A DNA stretch of 64,000 bases. Source: Mycobacterium paraseoulense (lineage in GTDB: Bacteria; Actinomycetota; Actinomycetes; Mycobacteriales; Mycobacteriaceae). The stretch is taken from positions 4,960,001 through 5,024,000 of the forward strand of contig NZ_AP022619.1 in NCBI RefSeq assembly GCF_010731655.1, read 5' to 3'. The stretch's first letter is position 1; the number at the start of each line of letters is the position of its first letter. Below the pieces are notes generated by a model, which was not told the DNA's origin, searched no databases, and saw only the letters and a list, made by a program, of their open reading frames with translations. Below are positions 19,928-30,576 of the stretch, piece after piece. The translations under genes were made by a program, and so were the position numbers.

Positions 19928-20584
19928 ATTACCGGCGCTACTACCGATCCGCGTCCAGCGCGCTCGCGTGCCCGCTTACTCGAGGCCGCCGCGTCGTTAC
20001 TGCGTTCCGGGGGGCCCAGCGCGGTGACCGTCGACGCGGTCACCCGCACCGCCAACGTAGCCAGGGCCACGCTGTATCGCCACTTCCCCAGCGGAAACGA
20101 TTTGCTCGCAGCGGCTTTCAACAGCCTCATCCCGCCGTCGCCCAGCCCGCCGGCTGAGGGGTCGTTGCGCGACCGTTTGGTGGCGGTGGTGTTGGCCCAG
20201 GCCGAGTCGGTGGCCCAGGCGCCCGCCCTCATGACCGCCATGTCGTGGCTGTCCCTGGGCCGGGATCTCGAGGAGATGCCTGAACCTCGCGACAGTCACT
20301 CCGCCGACAGCGCTGCGATCACCACGCTGCGCGAGCGCATCGCCCAGCAGTACGCGGCCCCGTTCGACGCCATTTTCGACAGCCCGGCGGCCGCCGAACT
20401 GGGCGAGGTGGACCGGTCCAGGGCCATCGCGCTGCTCATCGGCCCGCTGGTGCTGGGGCGCCTGTCCACGCTTCCCGACTTCGATTACCGCGAGTGCGCG
20501 CTCGCGGCGGTCGACGGTTTCCTTTATGTTCAGCGCGCACACAGTCGGGCCGACGGCGCGAGCGTCGAATCGGCGGGCGCCTGA
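19928..20584 (+). CDS. TetR family regulator, probable ATT start
   Basis: The protein has 218 residues if translation begins at ATT 19928. The conserved helix-turn-helix is SRARLLEAAASLLRSGGPSA, then TVDAVTRTANVARATLYRHF. No ATG, GTG or TTG lies in this frame before the domain; the first is GTG 20024, inside helix 2, which would remove the first DNA-binding helix. ATT is preceded at ideal distance by GGAGG (19914-19918). A GTG at 19918 opens another frame. It probably represses the divergent MFS exporter. A sequencing error or frameshift is the alternative. Confidence 0.75.
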   Translation: MTGATTDPRPARSRARLLEAAASLLRSGGPSAVTVDAVTRTANVARATLYRHFPSGNDLLAAAFNSLIPPSPSPPAEGSLRDRLVAVVLAQAESVAQAPALMTAMSWLSLGRDLEEMPEPRDSHSADSAAITTLRERIAQQYAAPFDAIFDSPAAAELGEVDRSRAIALLIGPLVLGRLSTLPDFDYRECALAAVDGFLYVQRAHSRADGASVESAGA

Positions 20585-20622
20585 GGCCCCAAAAGGGCAG
20601 GTCGGCGGGCCTCGGCCAAGAT

Positions 20623-20669
20623 TTGGCCAAACACACGATCTAGGGCATACTGTTCAGGTTGCCTTGGGC
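20623..20669 (+). promoter_or_regulatory. S10 operon promoter and initial transcribed sequence
   Basis: TTGGCC (20623-20628), 17 bp, CATACT (20646-20651), then 5 nt and GGTTGCCTTGGGC (20657-20669). The same layout and the identical 13-mer occur at the spc operon promoter (39030-39076). Transcription would start at about 20657, leaving a leader of about 290 nt. Confidence 0.65.
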
Positions 20670-20680
20670 CGGGTTTGCGC

Positions 20681-20715
20681 CTGGTCGGGCATACGACCAG
20701 CGCCCAAAACGGGCG
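20681..20715 (+). promoter_or_regulatory. Two hairpins in the S10 leader
   Basis: CTGGTCG (20681-20687) pairs perfectly with CGACCAG (20694-20700) around 6 nt, and CGCCC (20701-20705) pairs with GGGCG (20711-20715) around AAAAC. They sit about 25 nt into the predicted S10 transcript. Between 20716 and the rpsJ start no gene is seen. S10 leaders in other bacteria bind L4 or L3 for feedback, but no homology to those is claimed. Confidence 0.45.
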
Positions 20716-20950
20716 CGTCCGGTCCCATCCTTGGAGCGCGACATATTTTCGCCGCGGTCCAGGCTGCGTGAGGGTGACACGCCCGACCGCGGGGGCCGGT
20801 GGACCACGACAGGTAAACAGCGGCGCAGTATCCGGCGCGACGCTCGATCGGCCCAGGTTCGGGCACGATCAGCGCGCCGGGAGCACTTGAGGATTGAGAA
20901 ATTCGAAGTCCGGACACGGATTTTGTAAGTGGAGTGAGGGTAGGAGAAGC

Positions 20951-21256
20951 GTGGCGGGACAGAAGATCCGCATCAGGCTCAAGGCCTACGACCATGAGGC
21001 CATCGACGCATCGGCGCGCAAAATCGTCGAGACCGTCGTCCGCACGGGTGCCAGTGTCGTAGGTCCGGTGCCGCTGCCGACTGAGAAGAACGTGTACTGC
21101 GTGATCCGCTCTCCGCATAAGTACAAGGACTCGCGCGAGCACTTCGAGATGCGCACTCACAAGCGGTTGATCGACATCCTCGACCCGACGCCGAAGACCG
21201 TCGACGCGCTGATGCGCATCGACCTGCCGGCCAGTGTCGACGTCAACATCCAGTAG
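20951..21256 (+). CDS. rpsJ: 30S ribosomal protein S10
   Basis: The protein has 101 residues, normal for S10. It binds the 30S head and, as NusE, takes part in antitermination. The start is GTG with TAGGAG at 20941-20946; [22 protein letters not shown] is typical. It is the first gene of the S10 operon, 16 nt before rplC. Confidence 0.97.
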   Translation: MAGQKIRIRLKAYDHEAIDASARKIVETVVRTGASVVGPVPLPTEKNVYCVIRSPHKYKDSREHFEMRTHKRLIDILDPTPKTVDALMRIDLPASVDVNIQ

Positions 21257-21271
21257 GGGCTTGGTGAACTC

Positions 21272-21925
21272 ATGGCAAGAAAAGGCATTCTGGGTACCAA
21301 GCTGGGCATGACGCAGGTGTTCGACGAGAACAACCGGGTTGTCCCGGTGACCGTGGTCAAGGCGGGGCCCAATGTGGTCACCCGCATCCGCACCCCCGAG
21401 CGCGACGGCTACAGCGCCGTTCAACTGGCCTACGGCGAGATCAGCCCCCGCAAGGTGAACAAGCCGGTGACCGGTCAGTACAGCGCCGCGGGCGTGAACC
21501 CGCGCCGGCACCTCGCCGAGCTGCGCCTGGATGACGAGGCCGCGGCGAGCGAATACGAGGTCGGCCAGGAGCTGACGGCGGACATCTTCGCCGACGGCGC
21601 CTACGTCGACGTGACCGGAACCTCCAAGGGGAAGGGCTTCGCCGGCACCATGAAGCGCCACGGCTTCCGCGGCCAGGGCGCCAGTCACGGTGCGCAGGCG
21701 GTGCACCGCCGGCCGGGCTCCATCGGTGGCTGCGCCACTCCCGCCCGGGTCTTCAAGGGCACCCGGATGGCGGGCCGGATGGGCAATGACCGGGTGACGG
21801 TCCAGAACCTGGTGGTGCACAAGGTCGATACCGAGAACGGCGTGCTGCTGATCAAGGGCGCGGTCCCCGGCCGCACCGGTGGGCTCGTGGTGGTCCGCAG
21901 CGCGATCAAACGAGGTGGGAACTAA
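21272..21925 (+). CDS. rplC: 50S ribosomal protein L3
   Basis: The protein has 217 residues. It has the N-terminal beta-barrel start [19 protein letters not shown] and the extended loop [32 protein letters not shown], which reaches the peptidyl-transferase centre and is where linezolid-resistance changes arise. The TAA overlaps the rplD ATG by one base. Confidence 0.97.
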   Translation: MARKGILGTKLGMTQVFDENNRVVPVTVVKAGPNVVTRIRTPERDGYSAVQLAYGEISPRKVNKPVTGQYSAAGVNPRRHLAELRLDDEAAASEYEVGQELTADIFADGAYVDVTGTSKGKGFAGTMKRHGFRGQGASHGAQAVHRRPGSIGGCATPARVFKGTRMAGRMGNDRVTVQNLVVHKVDTENGVLLIKGAVPGRTGGLVVVRSAIKRGGN

Positions 21926-22578
21926 TGGCGCTCAAAATTGACGTGAAGACGCCGGACGGCAAGGTCGAGGGCTCCGTGGAGCTGCCGGCCGAATTGTTCG
22001 ACGCCCCGGCGAATATCGCGCTGATGCACCAGGTGGTCACCGCTCAGCGGGCGGCGGCACGCCAGGGCACCCACTCGACGAAGACCCGCGGCGAGGTCAG
22101 CGGCGGTGGGCGGAAGCCGTACCGGCAGAAGGGGACCGGCCGTGCCCGCCAGGGTTCGACGCGGGCCCCGCAGTTCACCGGCGGTGGCGTCGTGCACGGC
22201 CCGAAGCCGCGCGACTATGCCCAGCGCACCCCGAAGAAGATGATCGTCGCGGCGTTGCGCGGCGCGTTGTCGGACCGGGCGCGCAACGGCCGCATCCACG
22301 CGGTCACCGAAATTGTCGCCGGCCAAACCCCTTCCACGAAGAGCGCCGCGGCTTTTCTGGGCACGCTGACCGACCGCAAGAAGGTGCTGATCGTGATCGG
22401 CCGCAGTGACGAGGCCGGCGCCAAGAGCGTGCGCAACCTGCCCGGTGTGCACATCCTGACGCCCGACCAGCTCAACACCTATGACGTGTTGCGCTCCGAC
22501 GACGTGGTGTTCAGCGTCGAGGCGCTCAACGCCTACATCGGGGGCAACACGGCAAGCACCGAGGAGGTTTCGGCGTAG
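21925..22578 (+). CDS. rplD: 50S ribosomal protein L4
   Basis: The protein has 217 residues. The conserved tunnel loop [24 protein letters not shown] lies at about residues 55-80 and lines the exit tunnel near the macrolide site. In some bacteria L4 also represses its own operon. It overlaps rplC by one base, and rplW follows without a gap. Confidence 0.97.
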   Translation: MALKIDVKTPDGKVEGSVELPAELFDAPANIALMHQVVTAQRAAARQGTHSTKTRGEVSGGGRKPYRQKGTGRARQGSTRAPQFTGGGVVHGPKPRDYAQRTPKKMIVAALRGALSDRARNGRIHAVTEIVAGQTPSTKSAAAFLGTLTDRKKVLIVIGRSDEAGAKSVRNLPGVHILTPDQLNTYDVLRSDDVVFSVEALNAYIGGNTASTEEVSA

Positions 22579-22881
22579 ATGGCGACCATCACCGACCCCC
22601 GCGACATCATCCTGGCCCCGGTCATCTCGGAGAAGTCCTACGGGCTGCTGGATGAGAACGTGTACACCTTTGTGGTGCACCCCGATTCGAACAAGACGCA
22701 GATCAAGATCGCCATCGAGAAGATCTTCTCCGTCAAGGTCGCGTCGGTGAACACCGCGAACCGGCAGGGCAAGCGCAAGCGCACCCGGACCGGATACGGA
22801 AAGCGCAAGAGCACCAAGCGGGCCATCGTCACGCTGGCACCGGGGAGCAAGCCGATCGACCTGTTCGGGGCCCCGGCCTAG
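22579..22881 (+). CDS. rplW: 50S ribosomal protein L23
   Basis: The protein has 100 residues, the usual length. L23 frames the tunnel exit and is the docking site for trigger factor and SRP. The start [20 protein letters not shown] and the flexible basic loop [19 protein letters not shown] are characteristic. It directly abuts rplD. Confidence 0.97.
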   Translation: MATITDPRDIILAPVISEKSYGLLDENVYTFVVHPDSNKTQIKIAIEKIFSVKVASVNTANRQGKRKRTRTGYGKRKSTKRAIVTLAPGSKPIDLFGAPA

Positions 22882-22910
22882 CCGCGCGCGAGAGAGAGAC
22901 CTGATTAGAC

Positions 22911-23753
22911 ATGGCAATTCGTAAGTACAAGCCGACGAGCCCGGGCCGCCGCGGCTCCAGCGTGTCCGACTTCGCCGAGGTCACCCGGTCGGAGCCGGAA
23001 AAGTCCTTGGTGCGCCCGCTGCATGGTCACGGCGGCCGTAACGCGCACGGCCGCATCACCACCCGCCACAAGGGTGGCGGCCACAAACGCTCCTACCGGG
23101 TGATCGACTTCCGTCGAAACGACAAGGACGGGGTCAACGCCAAGGTCGCCCACATCGAGTACGACCCCAACCGGACGGCCAACATCGCGTTGCTGCATTA
23201 CCTCGACGGCGAGAAGCGGTACATCATTGCGCCGCAGGGCCTTTCGCAGGGCGACGTGGTGGAGTCGGGCGCCAACGCCGACATCAAGCCGGGTAACAAC
23301 CTGCCGCTGCGCAACATCCCGGCCGGTACCGTGATCCACGCGGTGGAGCTGCGGCCCGGCGGTGGCGCCAAGCTGGCGCGGTCCGCCGGCTCGAGCATCC
23401 AGTTGCTCGGCAAGGAGGGCACCTACGCGTCGCTGCGCATGCCCAGCGGCGAGATCCGCCGCGTCGACGTGCGCTGCCGCGCCACGGTCGGCGAGGTGGG
23501 CAACGCCGAGCAGGCGAACATCAACTGGGGCAAGGCCGGCCGGATGCGGTGGAAGGGCAAGCGCCCCTCGGTCCGTGGTGTGGTCATGAACCCGGTGGAC
23601 CACCCGCACGGTGGTGGTGAGGGTAAGACCTCCGGTGGTCGGCACCCGGTGAGCCCGTGGGGCAAGCCGGAGGGCCGCACCCGCCACCCGAACAAGGCCA
23701 GCAACAAACTCATCGTCCGGCGCCGGCGCACCGGCAAGAAGCACGGTCGCTAG
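22911..23753 (+). CDS. rplB: 50S ribosomal protein L2
   Basis: The protein has 280 residues. L2 is needed for subunit joining and peptidyl transfer. Hallmarks are [18 protein letters not shown] near residue 50 and the C-terminal [18 protein letters not shown], whose His is close to the catalytic centre. The ribosome site is a purine run (gagagaga) 15 nt upstream of the ATG. Confidence 0.97.
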   Translation: MAIRKYKPTSPGRRGSSVSDFAEVTRSEPEKSLVRPLHGHGGRNAHGRITTRHKGGGHKRSYRVIDFRRNDKDGVNAKVAHIEYDPNRTANIALLHYLDGEKRYIIAPQGLSQGDVVESGANADIKPGNNLPLRNIPAGTVIHAVELRPGGGAKLARSAGSSIQLLGKEGTYASLRMPSGEIRRVDVRCRATVGEVGNAEQANINWGKAGRMRWKGKRPSVRGVVMNPVDHPHGGGEGKTSGGRHPVSPWGKPEGRTRHPNKASNKLIVRRRRTGKKHGR

Positions 23754-23774
23754 GAACTCGAGGAGTAGCCAACA

Positions 23775-24052
23775 ATGCCACGCAGCCTGAAGAAGGGCCC
23801 GTTCGTCGACGACCACCTGCTGAAGAAGGTGGACGTGCAGAACGAGAAGAACACCAAGCAGGTCATCAAGACCTGGTCGCGGCGTTCGACGATCATTCCG
23901 GACTTCATCGGCCACACCTTCGCCGTGCACGACGGACGCAAGCACGTCCCGGTGTTCGTCACCGAGGCGATGGTCGGTCACAAGCTTGGTGAATTCGCGC
24001 CGACGCGCACCTTCAAGGGACACATCAAGGACGACCGGAAGGCCAAACGGCG

Positions 24053-24056
<4 letters not shown>
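23775..24056 (+). CDS. rpsS: 30S ribosomal protein S19
   Basis: The protein has 93 residues, full length. It binds the 30S head with S13 and contacts A-site t[22 protein letters not shown] and the C-terminal [16 protein letters not shown] are typical. A GAGGAG ribosome site precedes it. Its TGA overlaps the rplV ATG (ATGA). Confidence 0.97.
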
Positions 24057-25458
<1,402 letters not shown>

Positions 25459-25461
25459 ATC

Positions 25462-25878
25462 ATGTTGATCCCCCGCAGGGTTAAACACCGCAAGCAACAC
25501 CACCCCCGCCAGCGCGGCATCGCCAGCGGCGGTACGGCGGTGAACTTCGGCGACTACGGCATCCAGGCCCTGGAGCACGCCTACGTCACCAACCGGCAGA
25601 TCGAGTCCGCGCGTATCGCCATCAACCGCCACATCAAGCGTGGCGGCAAGGTGTGGATCAACGTCTTCCCGGACCGGCCGCTGACCAAGAAGCCCGCCGA
25701 GACCCGGATGGGTTCGGGTAAGGGCTCGCCGGAATGGTGGGTGGTCAACGTCAAGCCCGGCCGGGTGCTCTTCGAGCTGAGCTACCCCAACGAGCAGGTG
25801 GCCCGGGCGGCCCTCACCCGCGCAATCCACAAGTTGCCGATCAAGGCACGCATCGTGACCCGAGAGGATCAGTTCTGA
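25462..25878 (+). CDS. rplP: 50S ribosomal protein L16
   Basis: The protein has 138 residues. L16 organises the A-site tRNA region of the 50S subunit. [19 protein letters not shown] and [19 protein letters not shown] are diagnostic. It starts 3 nt after rpsC and its TGA shares its last base with the ATG of rpmC. Confidence 0.97.
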   Translation: MLIPRRVKHRKQHHPRQRGIASGGTAVNFGDYGIQALEHAYVTNRQIESARIAINRHIKRGGKVWINVFPDRPLTKKPAETRMGSGKGSPEWWVVNVKPGRVLFELSYPNEQVARAALTRAIHKLPIKARIVTREDQF

Positions 25879-26111
25879 TGGCAGTGGGAATTTCGCCTGG
25901 CGAACTGCGTGAGCTCACCGATGAGGAGCTGACCGAGCGTCTGCGCGAATCGAAGGAAGAGCTGTTCAACCTTCGTTTCCAGATGGCGACGGGGCAGCTG
26001 TCCAACAACCGCCGGCTGCGCACGGTGCGGCAGGAGATCGCGCGGGTCTACACCGTGCTGCGCGAACGAGAACTGGGCCTGGCTTCCGGGCCGGATGGTA
26101 AGGAATCGTGA
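25878..26111 (+). CDS. rpmC: 50S ribosomal protein L29
   Basis: The protein has 77 residues, two long helices. L29 sits beside L23 at the tunnel exit. [33 protein letters not shown] is the family signature. The start ATG at 25878 overlaps the rplP stop and the gene overlaps the start of rpsQ. Confidence 0.95.
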   Translation: MAVGISPGELRELTDEELTERLRESKEELFNLRFQMATGQLSNNRRLRTVRQEIARVYTVLRERELGLASGPDGKES

Positions 26112-26458
26112 TGGCAGAAGCGAAGAAGGCGACTCCGAAGGCGGCGGCCGCGAAGGACACCGGCTCGAAAGAGAAGGGTCCCAAGCACACGCCGGCCAAC
26201 CCGAAGGTGCGTGGGCGGCGTAAGACGCGCATCGGCTACGTGGTGAGTGACAAGATGCAGAAGACCATCGTGGTCGAGCTGGAAGACCGCGTGCGCCACC
26301 CGCTGTACGGCAAGATCATTCGTACCACCACGAAGGTGAAGGCGCACGACGAGAACAGCACCGCGGGCATCGGCGACCGCGTCTCCCTGATGGAGACGCG
26401 GCCGACGTCGGCGACCAAGCGGTGGCGGCTCGTCGAAATTCTGGAGAAGGCCAAGTAG
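26111..26458 (+). CDS. rpsQ: 30S ribosomal protein S17 with N-terminal extension
   Basis: The protein has 115 residues. About 35 Lys/Ala-rich residues precede the conserved OB-fold core [36 protein letters not shown]17 binds 16S rRNA in the 30S body. A GTG at 26108 is the alternative start, one codon earlier. It is the last gene of the S10 operon and is followed by a strong terminator. Confidence 0.95.
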   Translation: MAEAKKATPKAAAAKDTGSKEKGPKHTPANPKVRGRRKTRIGYVVSDKMQKTIVVELEDRVRHPLYGKIIRTTTKVKAHDENSTAGIGDRVSLMETRPTSATKRWRLVEILEKAK

Positions 26459-26474
26459 CCCCGAAGCGACGTCG

Positions 26475-26506
26475 AAACGCCCGAGACCCCATGGTCTCGG
26501 GCGTTT
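26475..26506 (+). terminator. Rho-independent terminator after rpsQ
   Basis: A 14-bp perfect stem (26475-26488 with 26493-26506) encloses the loop CCAT, and the T-run GTTTTG overlaps its end. It lies 17 nt after the rpsQ stop and separates the S10 operon from the sulfatase gene. Confidence 0.93.
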
Positions 26507-26562
26507 TGCTTTACCCCGCGTGACGGGGCGGCGAAAAGGGATCGGAATGCTCACCGTGCCGC

Positions 26563-26568
26563 TACGCT
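26563..26568 (+). promoter_or_regulatory. -10 element for leaderless atsA mRNA
   Basis: TACGCT is followed by exactly 6 nt and then the ATG at 26575. The same hexamer and spacing precede the FGE gene (31984) and sppA (44362). Confidence 0.55.
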
Positions 26569-26574
26569 CGGCGC

Positions 26575-28935
26575 ATGCCGACTGACTCCCAAGCCTTTCA
26601 GGGCAAGATCGAGCTGGATATCCGGGACTCCGAGCCGGACTGGGGTCCGTACGCCGCGCCGACCGCGCCGGAGAACTCGCCGAACATCCTGTACCTGGTC
26701 TGGGACGACACCGGTATCGCGACGTGGGACTGCTTCGGCGGCCTGGTCGAGATGCCCGCGATGACCCGCATCGCCGAGCGTGGGGTTCGGCTGTCGCAAT
26801 TCCACACCACCGCGCTCTGCTCGCCGACCCGGGCGTCGCTGCTGACCGGTCGCAACGCCACCACGGTCGGCATGGCCACCATCGAGGAGTTCACCGACGC
26901 GTTCCCCAACGCCAACGGTCGCATCCCGTTCGACACCGCCCTGCTCTCCGAAGTGCTCGCCGAGCGTGGCTACAACACGTACTGCGTCGGCAAGTGGCAC
27001 CTGACGCCGCTCGAAGAGTCCAATCTGGCGTCGACGAAACGACATTGGCCGACCTCGCGCGGCTTCGAGCGGTTCTACGGATTCCTGGGCGGCGAGACCG
27101 ACCAGTGGTACCCCGATCTGGTCTACGACAACCACCCGGTCAATCCGCCGGGCACACCGGAAGACGGCTATCACCTCTCGAAGGACATCGCCGACAAGAC
27201 GATCGAGTTCATCCGCGACGCCAAGGTGATCGCGCCGGACAAGCCGTGGTTCAGTTACGTGTGCCCGGGCGCCGGGCACGCGCCGCACCACGTCTTCAAA
27301 GAATGGGCCGACCGCTACGCCGGCAAGTTCGACATGGGCTACGAGGCCTACCGCGAGATCGTGCTGGAAAAGCAGAAGTCGATGGGCATCGTGCCGCCCG
27401 ACACCGAGCTGTCGCCGGTCAACCCCTACGCCGGCGTCAAGGGGCCGCAGGGGGAGCCGTGGCCGCTGCAGGACACCGTGCGGCCGTGGGATTCGCTGAA
27501 CGATGACGAGAAGAAGCTGTTCTCCCGGATGGCGGAGGTGTTCGCCGGCTTCTTGAGCTACACCGACGCCCAGATCGGCCGGATCCTGGACTATTTGGCG
27601 GATTCCGGTCAGCTGGACAACACCCTCATCGTCGTGATCTCCGACAACGGCGCCAGCGGGGAGGGCGGCCCGAACGGATCGGTGAACGAGGGCAAGTTCT
27701 TCAACGGCTACATCGACACCGTCGAAGAGAGCATGAAGCTGTTCGACCACCTCGGCGGCCCGCAGACCTACAACCATTACCCCATCGGCTGGGCAATGGC
27801 CTTCAACACCCCGTACAAGCTGTACAAGCGGTACGCGTCGCACGAGGGCGGAATCGCCGATACGGCGATCATCTCGTGGCCCAACGCTGTTGCGGCACAT
27901 GGGGAAATCCGGGACAACTACGTCAACGTCTGCGACATCACGCCCACGGTCTACGACCTGCTGGGCATGACACCGCCCGAAACCGTCCGGGGCATCGCCC
28001 AAAAACCACTGGACGGTGTGAGTTTCAGAGCGGCCCTTGCCGATCCGTCGGCGGACACCGGGAAGCAGACCCAGTTCTACTCCATGCTCGGCACCCGGGG
28101 GATATGGCATCAGGGCTGGTTCGCCAACACCATCCATGCGGCCACCCCGGCCGGGTGGTCGCATTTCGACGCCGACCGCTGGGAGCTGTTCCACATCGAG
28201 GCCGACCGCAGCCAGTGCCACGACTTGGCCGCCGAGCACCCGGACAAACTCGAGGAACTCAAGGCGCTGTGGTTCTCCGAAGCCGAGAAATACAACGGGC
28301 TGCCGCTCTCGGACCTCAACATCCTGGAGACGATGACGCGGTTCCGCCCGTACCTCGTCGGTGAAAGGTCAAGCTACATCTACTATCCCGACTGTGCGGA
28401 CGTGAGCATCGGCGCCGGCGCCGAAATCCGCGGCAGATCGTTCTCGGTGCTGGCCGAGGTGAGCGTGGATACCACCGGCGCGGAGGGCGTGCTCTTCAAG
28501 CAGGGCGGCGCCCACGGCGGGCACGTGCTGTTCATCCAGGACGGCCGCCTGCACTACGTCTACAACTTCCTCGGCGAGCGGCAGCAGGCCGTGTCCTCGT
28601 CGGGCGCGGTGCCGTTGGGCAAGCATCTGTTCGGCGTCAGCTATTCGCGGACCGGAACCGTGCCGGACAGCCACACGCCGCTCGGCGACGTCACCCTGTT
28701 CATCGACGACGAAGTGGTCGGCACCCTCGCCGACGTGCAGACGCATCCCGGAACGTTCGGGATCGCGGGCGCCGGCATCACCGTCGGGCGCAACGGCGGG
28801 TCGGGGGTATGCAGCCGCTACAAGGCGCCGTTCTCGTTCACCGGTGGCACCATCACCCAGGTCACCATCGACCTGTCCGGCCGGCCCTATGTAGACGTGG
28901 AAGCCGAAATTGCGCTTGCCTTTTCGCGCGATTGA
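26575..28935 (+). CDS. atsA: Arylsulfatase (Rv0711/AtsA-like)
   Basis: The protein has 786 residues. The sulfatase signature CSPTR begins at Cys82, inside LCSPTRASLLTGRN; this Cys must be oxidised to formylglycine to act as nucleophile on sulfate esters. Metal ligands are seen in YLVWDDTG near residue 40 and VISDNGASGEGGPNGS near residue 350. The last 150 residues form a beta-rich C-terminal domain. The activating enzyme is encoded at 31993. No signal peptide is visible, so it is probably cytoplasmic. The start suits a leaderless transcript. The substrate is unknown. Confidence 0.93.
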   Translation: MPTDSQAFQGKIELDIRDSEPDWGPYAAPTAPENSPNILYLVWDDTGIATWDCFGGLVEMPAMTRIAERGVRLSQFHTTALCSPTRASLLTGRNATTVGMATIEEFTDAFPNANGRIPFDTALLSEVLAERGYNTYCVGKWHLTPLEESNLASTKRHWPTSRGFERFYGFLGGETDQWYPDLVYDNHPVNPPGTPEDGYHLSKDIADKTIEFIRDAKVIAPDKPWFSYVCPGAGHAPHHVFKEWADRYAGKFDMGYEAYREIVLEKQKSMGIVPPDTELSPVNPYAGVKGPQGEPWPLQDTVRPWDSLNDDEKKLFSRMAEVFAGFLSYTDAQIGRILDYLADSGQLDNTLIVVISDNGASGEGGPNGSVNEGKFFNGYIDTVEESMKLFDHLGGPQTYNHYPIGWAMAFNTPYKLYKRYASHEGGIADTAIISWPNAVAAHGEIRDNYVNVCDITPTVYDLLGMTPPETVRGIAQKPLDGVSFRAALADPSADTGKQTQFYSMLGTRGIWHQGWFANTIHAATPAGWSHFDADRWELFHIEADRSQCHDLAAEHPDKLEELKALWFSEAEKYNGLPLSDLNILETMTRFRPYLVGERSSYIYYPDCADVSIGAGAEIRGRSFSVLAEVSVDTTGAEGVLFKQGGAHGGHVLFIQDGRLHYVYNFLGERQQAVSSSGAVPLGKHLFGVSYSRTGTVPDSHTPLGDVTLFIDDEVVGTLADVQTHPGTFGIAGAGITVGRNGGSGVCSRYKAPFSFTGGTITQVTIDLSGRPYVDVEAEIALAFSRD

Positions 28936-29584
28936 GGTCTTAGCGCTGTGCTCGTTGGCGATCGCGGCGGTGGGCTGCGAGAAGACCACCGCCGGCACCG
29001 CGACGGGTGGGGCCGCGTCGTCGACGACCTCGACCACGCGGGTGCCCGATCCGGCCGAGCCGGTGCCCGGCGTCGAAACCACGCTGCCCGACCACATTCC
29101 GCCCAATGCACTGGTGTGCTTCCCGCCGCCCGCCAGCGGCTCCATGACGAAGGCCTCGGTGGCGGACCCGGTCGCGCCCGTGCTCACCGTTGCGCTGCCG
29201 GACGGCTGGAGTTCGGCCCCGGGCACCGGTGACGTGGCGCTGACGTCGGCCGGGCCCGACGGCATGTCCGTGCGGGTGACCATCGCCCGCACCGACCTCG
29301 AACCCGGCGGGGCGTTTCTGCGCTACGCCGCCGAGCTGCGAACGGCAGACCCGGGGGTCAAGGTCACCGTCACGGCGGCCCAGTTCTGCGGCTACAGCAG
29401 CCAGTTGCTCAGCGGTACCGGTGGCGGGGCGGCAGCAAACGAATTCGCCGACCGCATCACCCATGTCTGGACCAACACCCACACATATCTCGTGGTCGTC
29501 CATCTGCAGGGGCCCGGCAAAGCGCCGGGTTTCGATGCGGCTAAATCCACGGTAATGCAGGAATTCGCCGTCACGATCCCATGA
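28910..29584 (+). CDS. Putative lipoprotein, function unknown
   Basis: The protein has 224 residues. The N terminus has a signal sequence and lipobox (LAIAAVGC, lipidated Cys23), then a Thr/Ser-rich linker. A globular domain follows with ALVCFPPPASGS and a later Cys in AAQFCGYSSQLL that could form a disulfide. The layout resembles mycobacterial LpqN/Lpp-type surface lipoproteins, but the family was not recognised. TTG 28910 was chosen because it alone retains the whole signal peptide; it overlaps the end of atsA by 26 nt. Confidence 0.7.
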   Translation: MRLPFRAIEVLALCSLAIAAVGCEKTTAGTATGGAASSTTSTTRVPDPAEPVPGVETTLPDHIPPNALVCFPPPASGSMTKASVADPVAPVLTVALPDGWSSAPGTGDVALTSAGPDGMSVRVTIARTDLEPGGAFLRYAAELRTADPGVKVTVTAAQFCGYSSQLLSGTGGGAAANEFADRITHVWTNTHTYLVVVHLQGPGKAPGFDAAKSTVMQEFAVTIP

Positions 29585-29627
29585 AAATTGTCGTTGTCCC
29601 TGCTAGCATCTGGGCCGTGATGCTTCA

Positions 29628-30563
29628 ATGACCGCCGGGACTCCGGCGCCCCCCGCGCCGCCGGCGCACGCCGCCCCCCGGGGCCGGCAAATCGCGATAG
29701 CTTTCGGCATCGTTGTGGCCGTCATCGTCATCTACGTGCTGTCGCTGATCGCCGTGCACCTGCTGGCAAAGTCGGCGCCCGCGCTGCCCCCGGTGGATTT
29801 CAGCAAGCTCGAGGCCGACGACAGCGTCGTGCAGGTGCACCTCGAGAAGCTGGATACGGTCGCGAACCGGCTGACGGTGAACGTGCTTGTGTACCCGAAG
29901 GACTCGCTGTACGACAAGAACTTCGGTGTGCTGACCACCGACGCGGCCGTCCGCCTGTACCCGGAGAACGACCTGGGGGACTTGCAGTACCCGGTCGGGA
30001 AGGCGCCCGCGCAAGTCAGCACGGGCCTGGTGGCCCACGGCGATCCCGGTAACTGGCCGTTCGACTCGTACAAGACGGAAGTCATTGCCGCCGATGTGTT
30101 CACCGGTTCTGGTCAGAATCGCGAAAAAGTTCCGGCCCGCGTGGAGGTGACCGGAAAGCTCGACGGGTGGGACGCCACCGTGACCCGCGTCCACGACCCG
30201 GAGGACCCGAACCCGGACGTCCAGGACAACGTGATCATCACGTTGGAGCGGTCCAAGGGTCCGCTGATCTTCGACGTCGGCATCTGCCTGGTCCTCATCG
30301 CCTTGCCGGTGCTGGCGTTGTGGGTGGCGATCCCAATGGCGTTGGGCCGCACGACGTTCCTGCCTCCGTTGGGAACGTGGTTCGCGGCGCTGCTGTTCGC
30401 AGTCGTCCCGCTGCGCAACTTCCTCCCCGGTTCGCCGCCGCCGGGTTCGTGGATCGACCAGGCCATCGTGCTGTGGGTATTGATCGGACTGGTCACCGCG
30501 ATGTCCCTGTTCATCGTCGCCTGGTGGCGTTCGCGCGAGAAGAAGACGCCGAAGAGGGCCTAG
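29628..30563 (+). CDS. DUF4436 family membrane protein, copy 1
   Basis: The protein has 311 residues. One transmembrane helix at about 24-46 precedes an extracytoplasmic domain with LTVNVLVYPKDSLYD and GNWPFDSYKTEV. Three more helices lie at about 210-300, with a conserved PGSPPPGSWIDQA turn. The function of DUF4436 is unknown. A paralogue lies at 33115. An extended -10 (TGCTAGCAT, 29601-29609) precedes it, together with a 4-codon frame at 29617 whose stop overlaps this ATG. Confidence 0.83.
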   Translation: MTAGTPAPPAPPAHAAPRGRQIAIAFGIVVAVIVIYVLSLIAVHLLAKSAPALPPVDFSKLEADDSVVQVHLEKLDTVANRLTVNVLVYPKDSLYDKNFGVLTTDAAVRLYPENDLGDLQYPVGKAPAQVSTGLVAHGDPGNWPFDSYKTEVIAADVFTGSGQNREKVPARVEVTGKLDGWDATVTRVHDPEDPNPDVQDNVIITLERSKGPLIFDVGICLVLIALPVLALWVAIPMALGRTTFLPPLGTWFAALLFAVVPLRNFLPGSPPPGSWIDQAIVLWVLIGLVTAMSLFIVAWWRSREKKTPKRA

Positions 30564-30576
30564 CGAGGCCCCTCGG

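Noticed and set aside
18360..20027. 555-codon frame opposite the MFS gene
   Set aside because: It is Arg/His/Gln-rich without domains. The minus strand has a clear 14-helix transporter.
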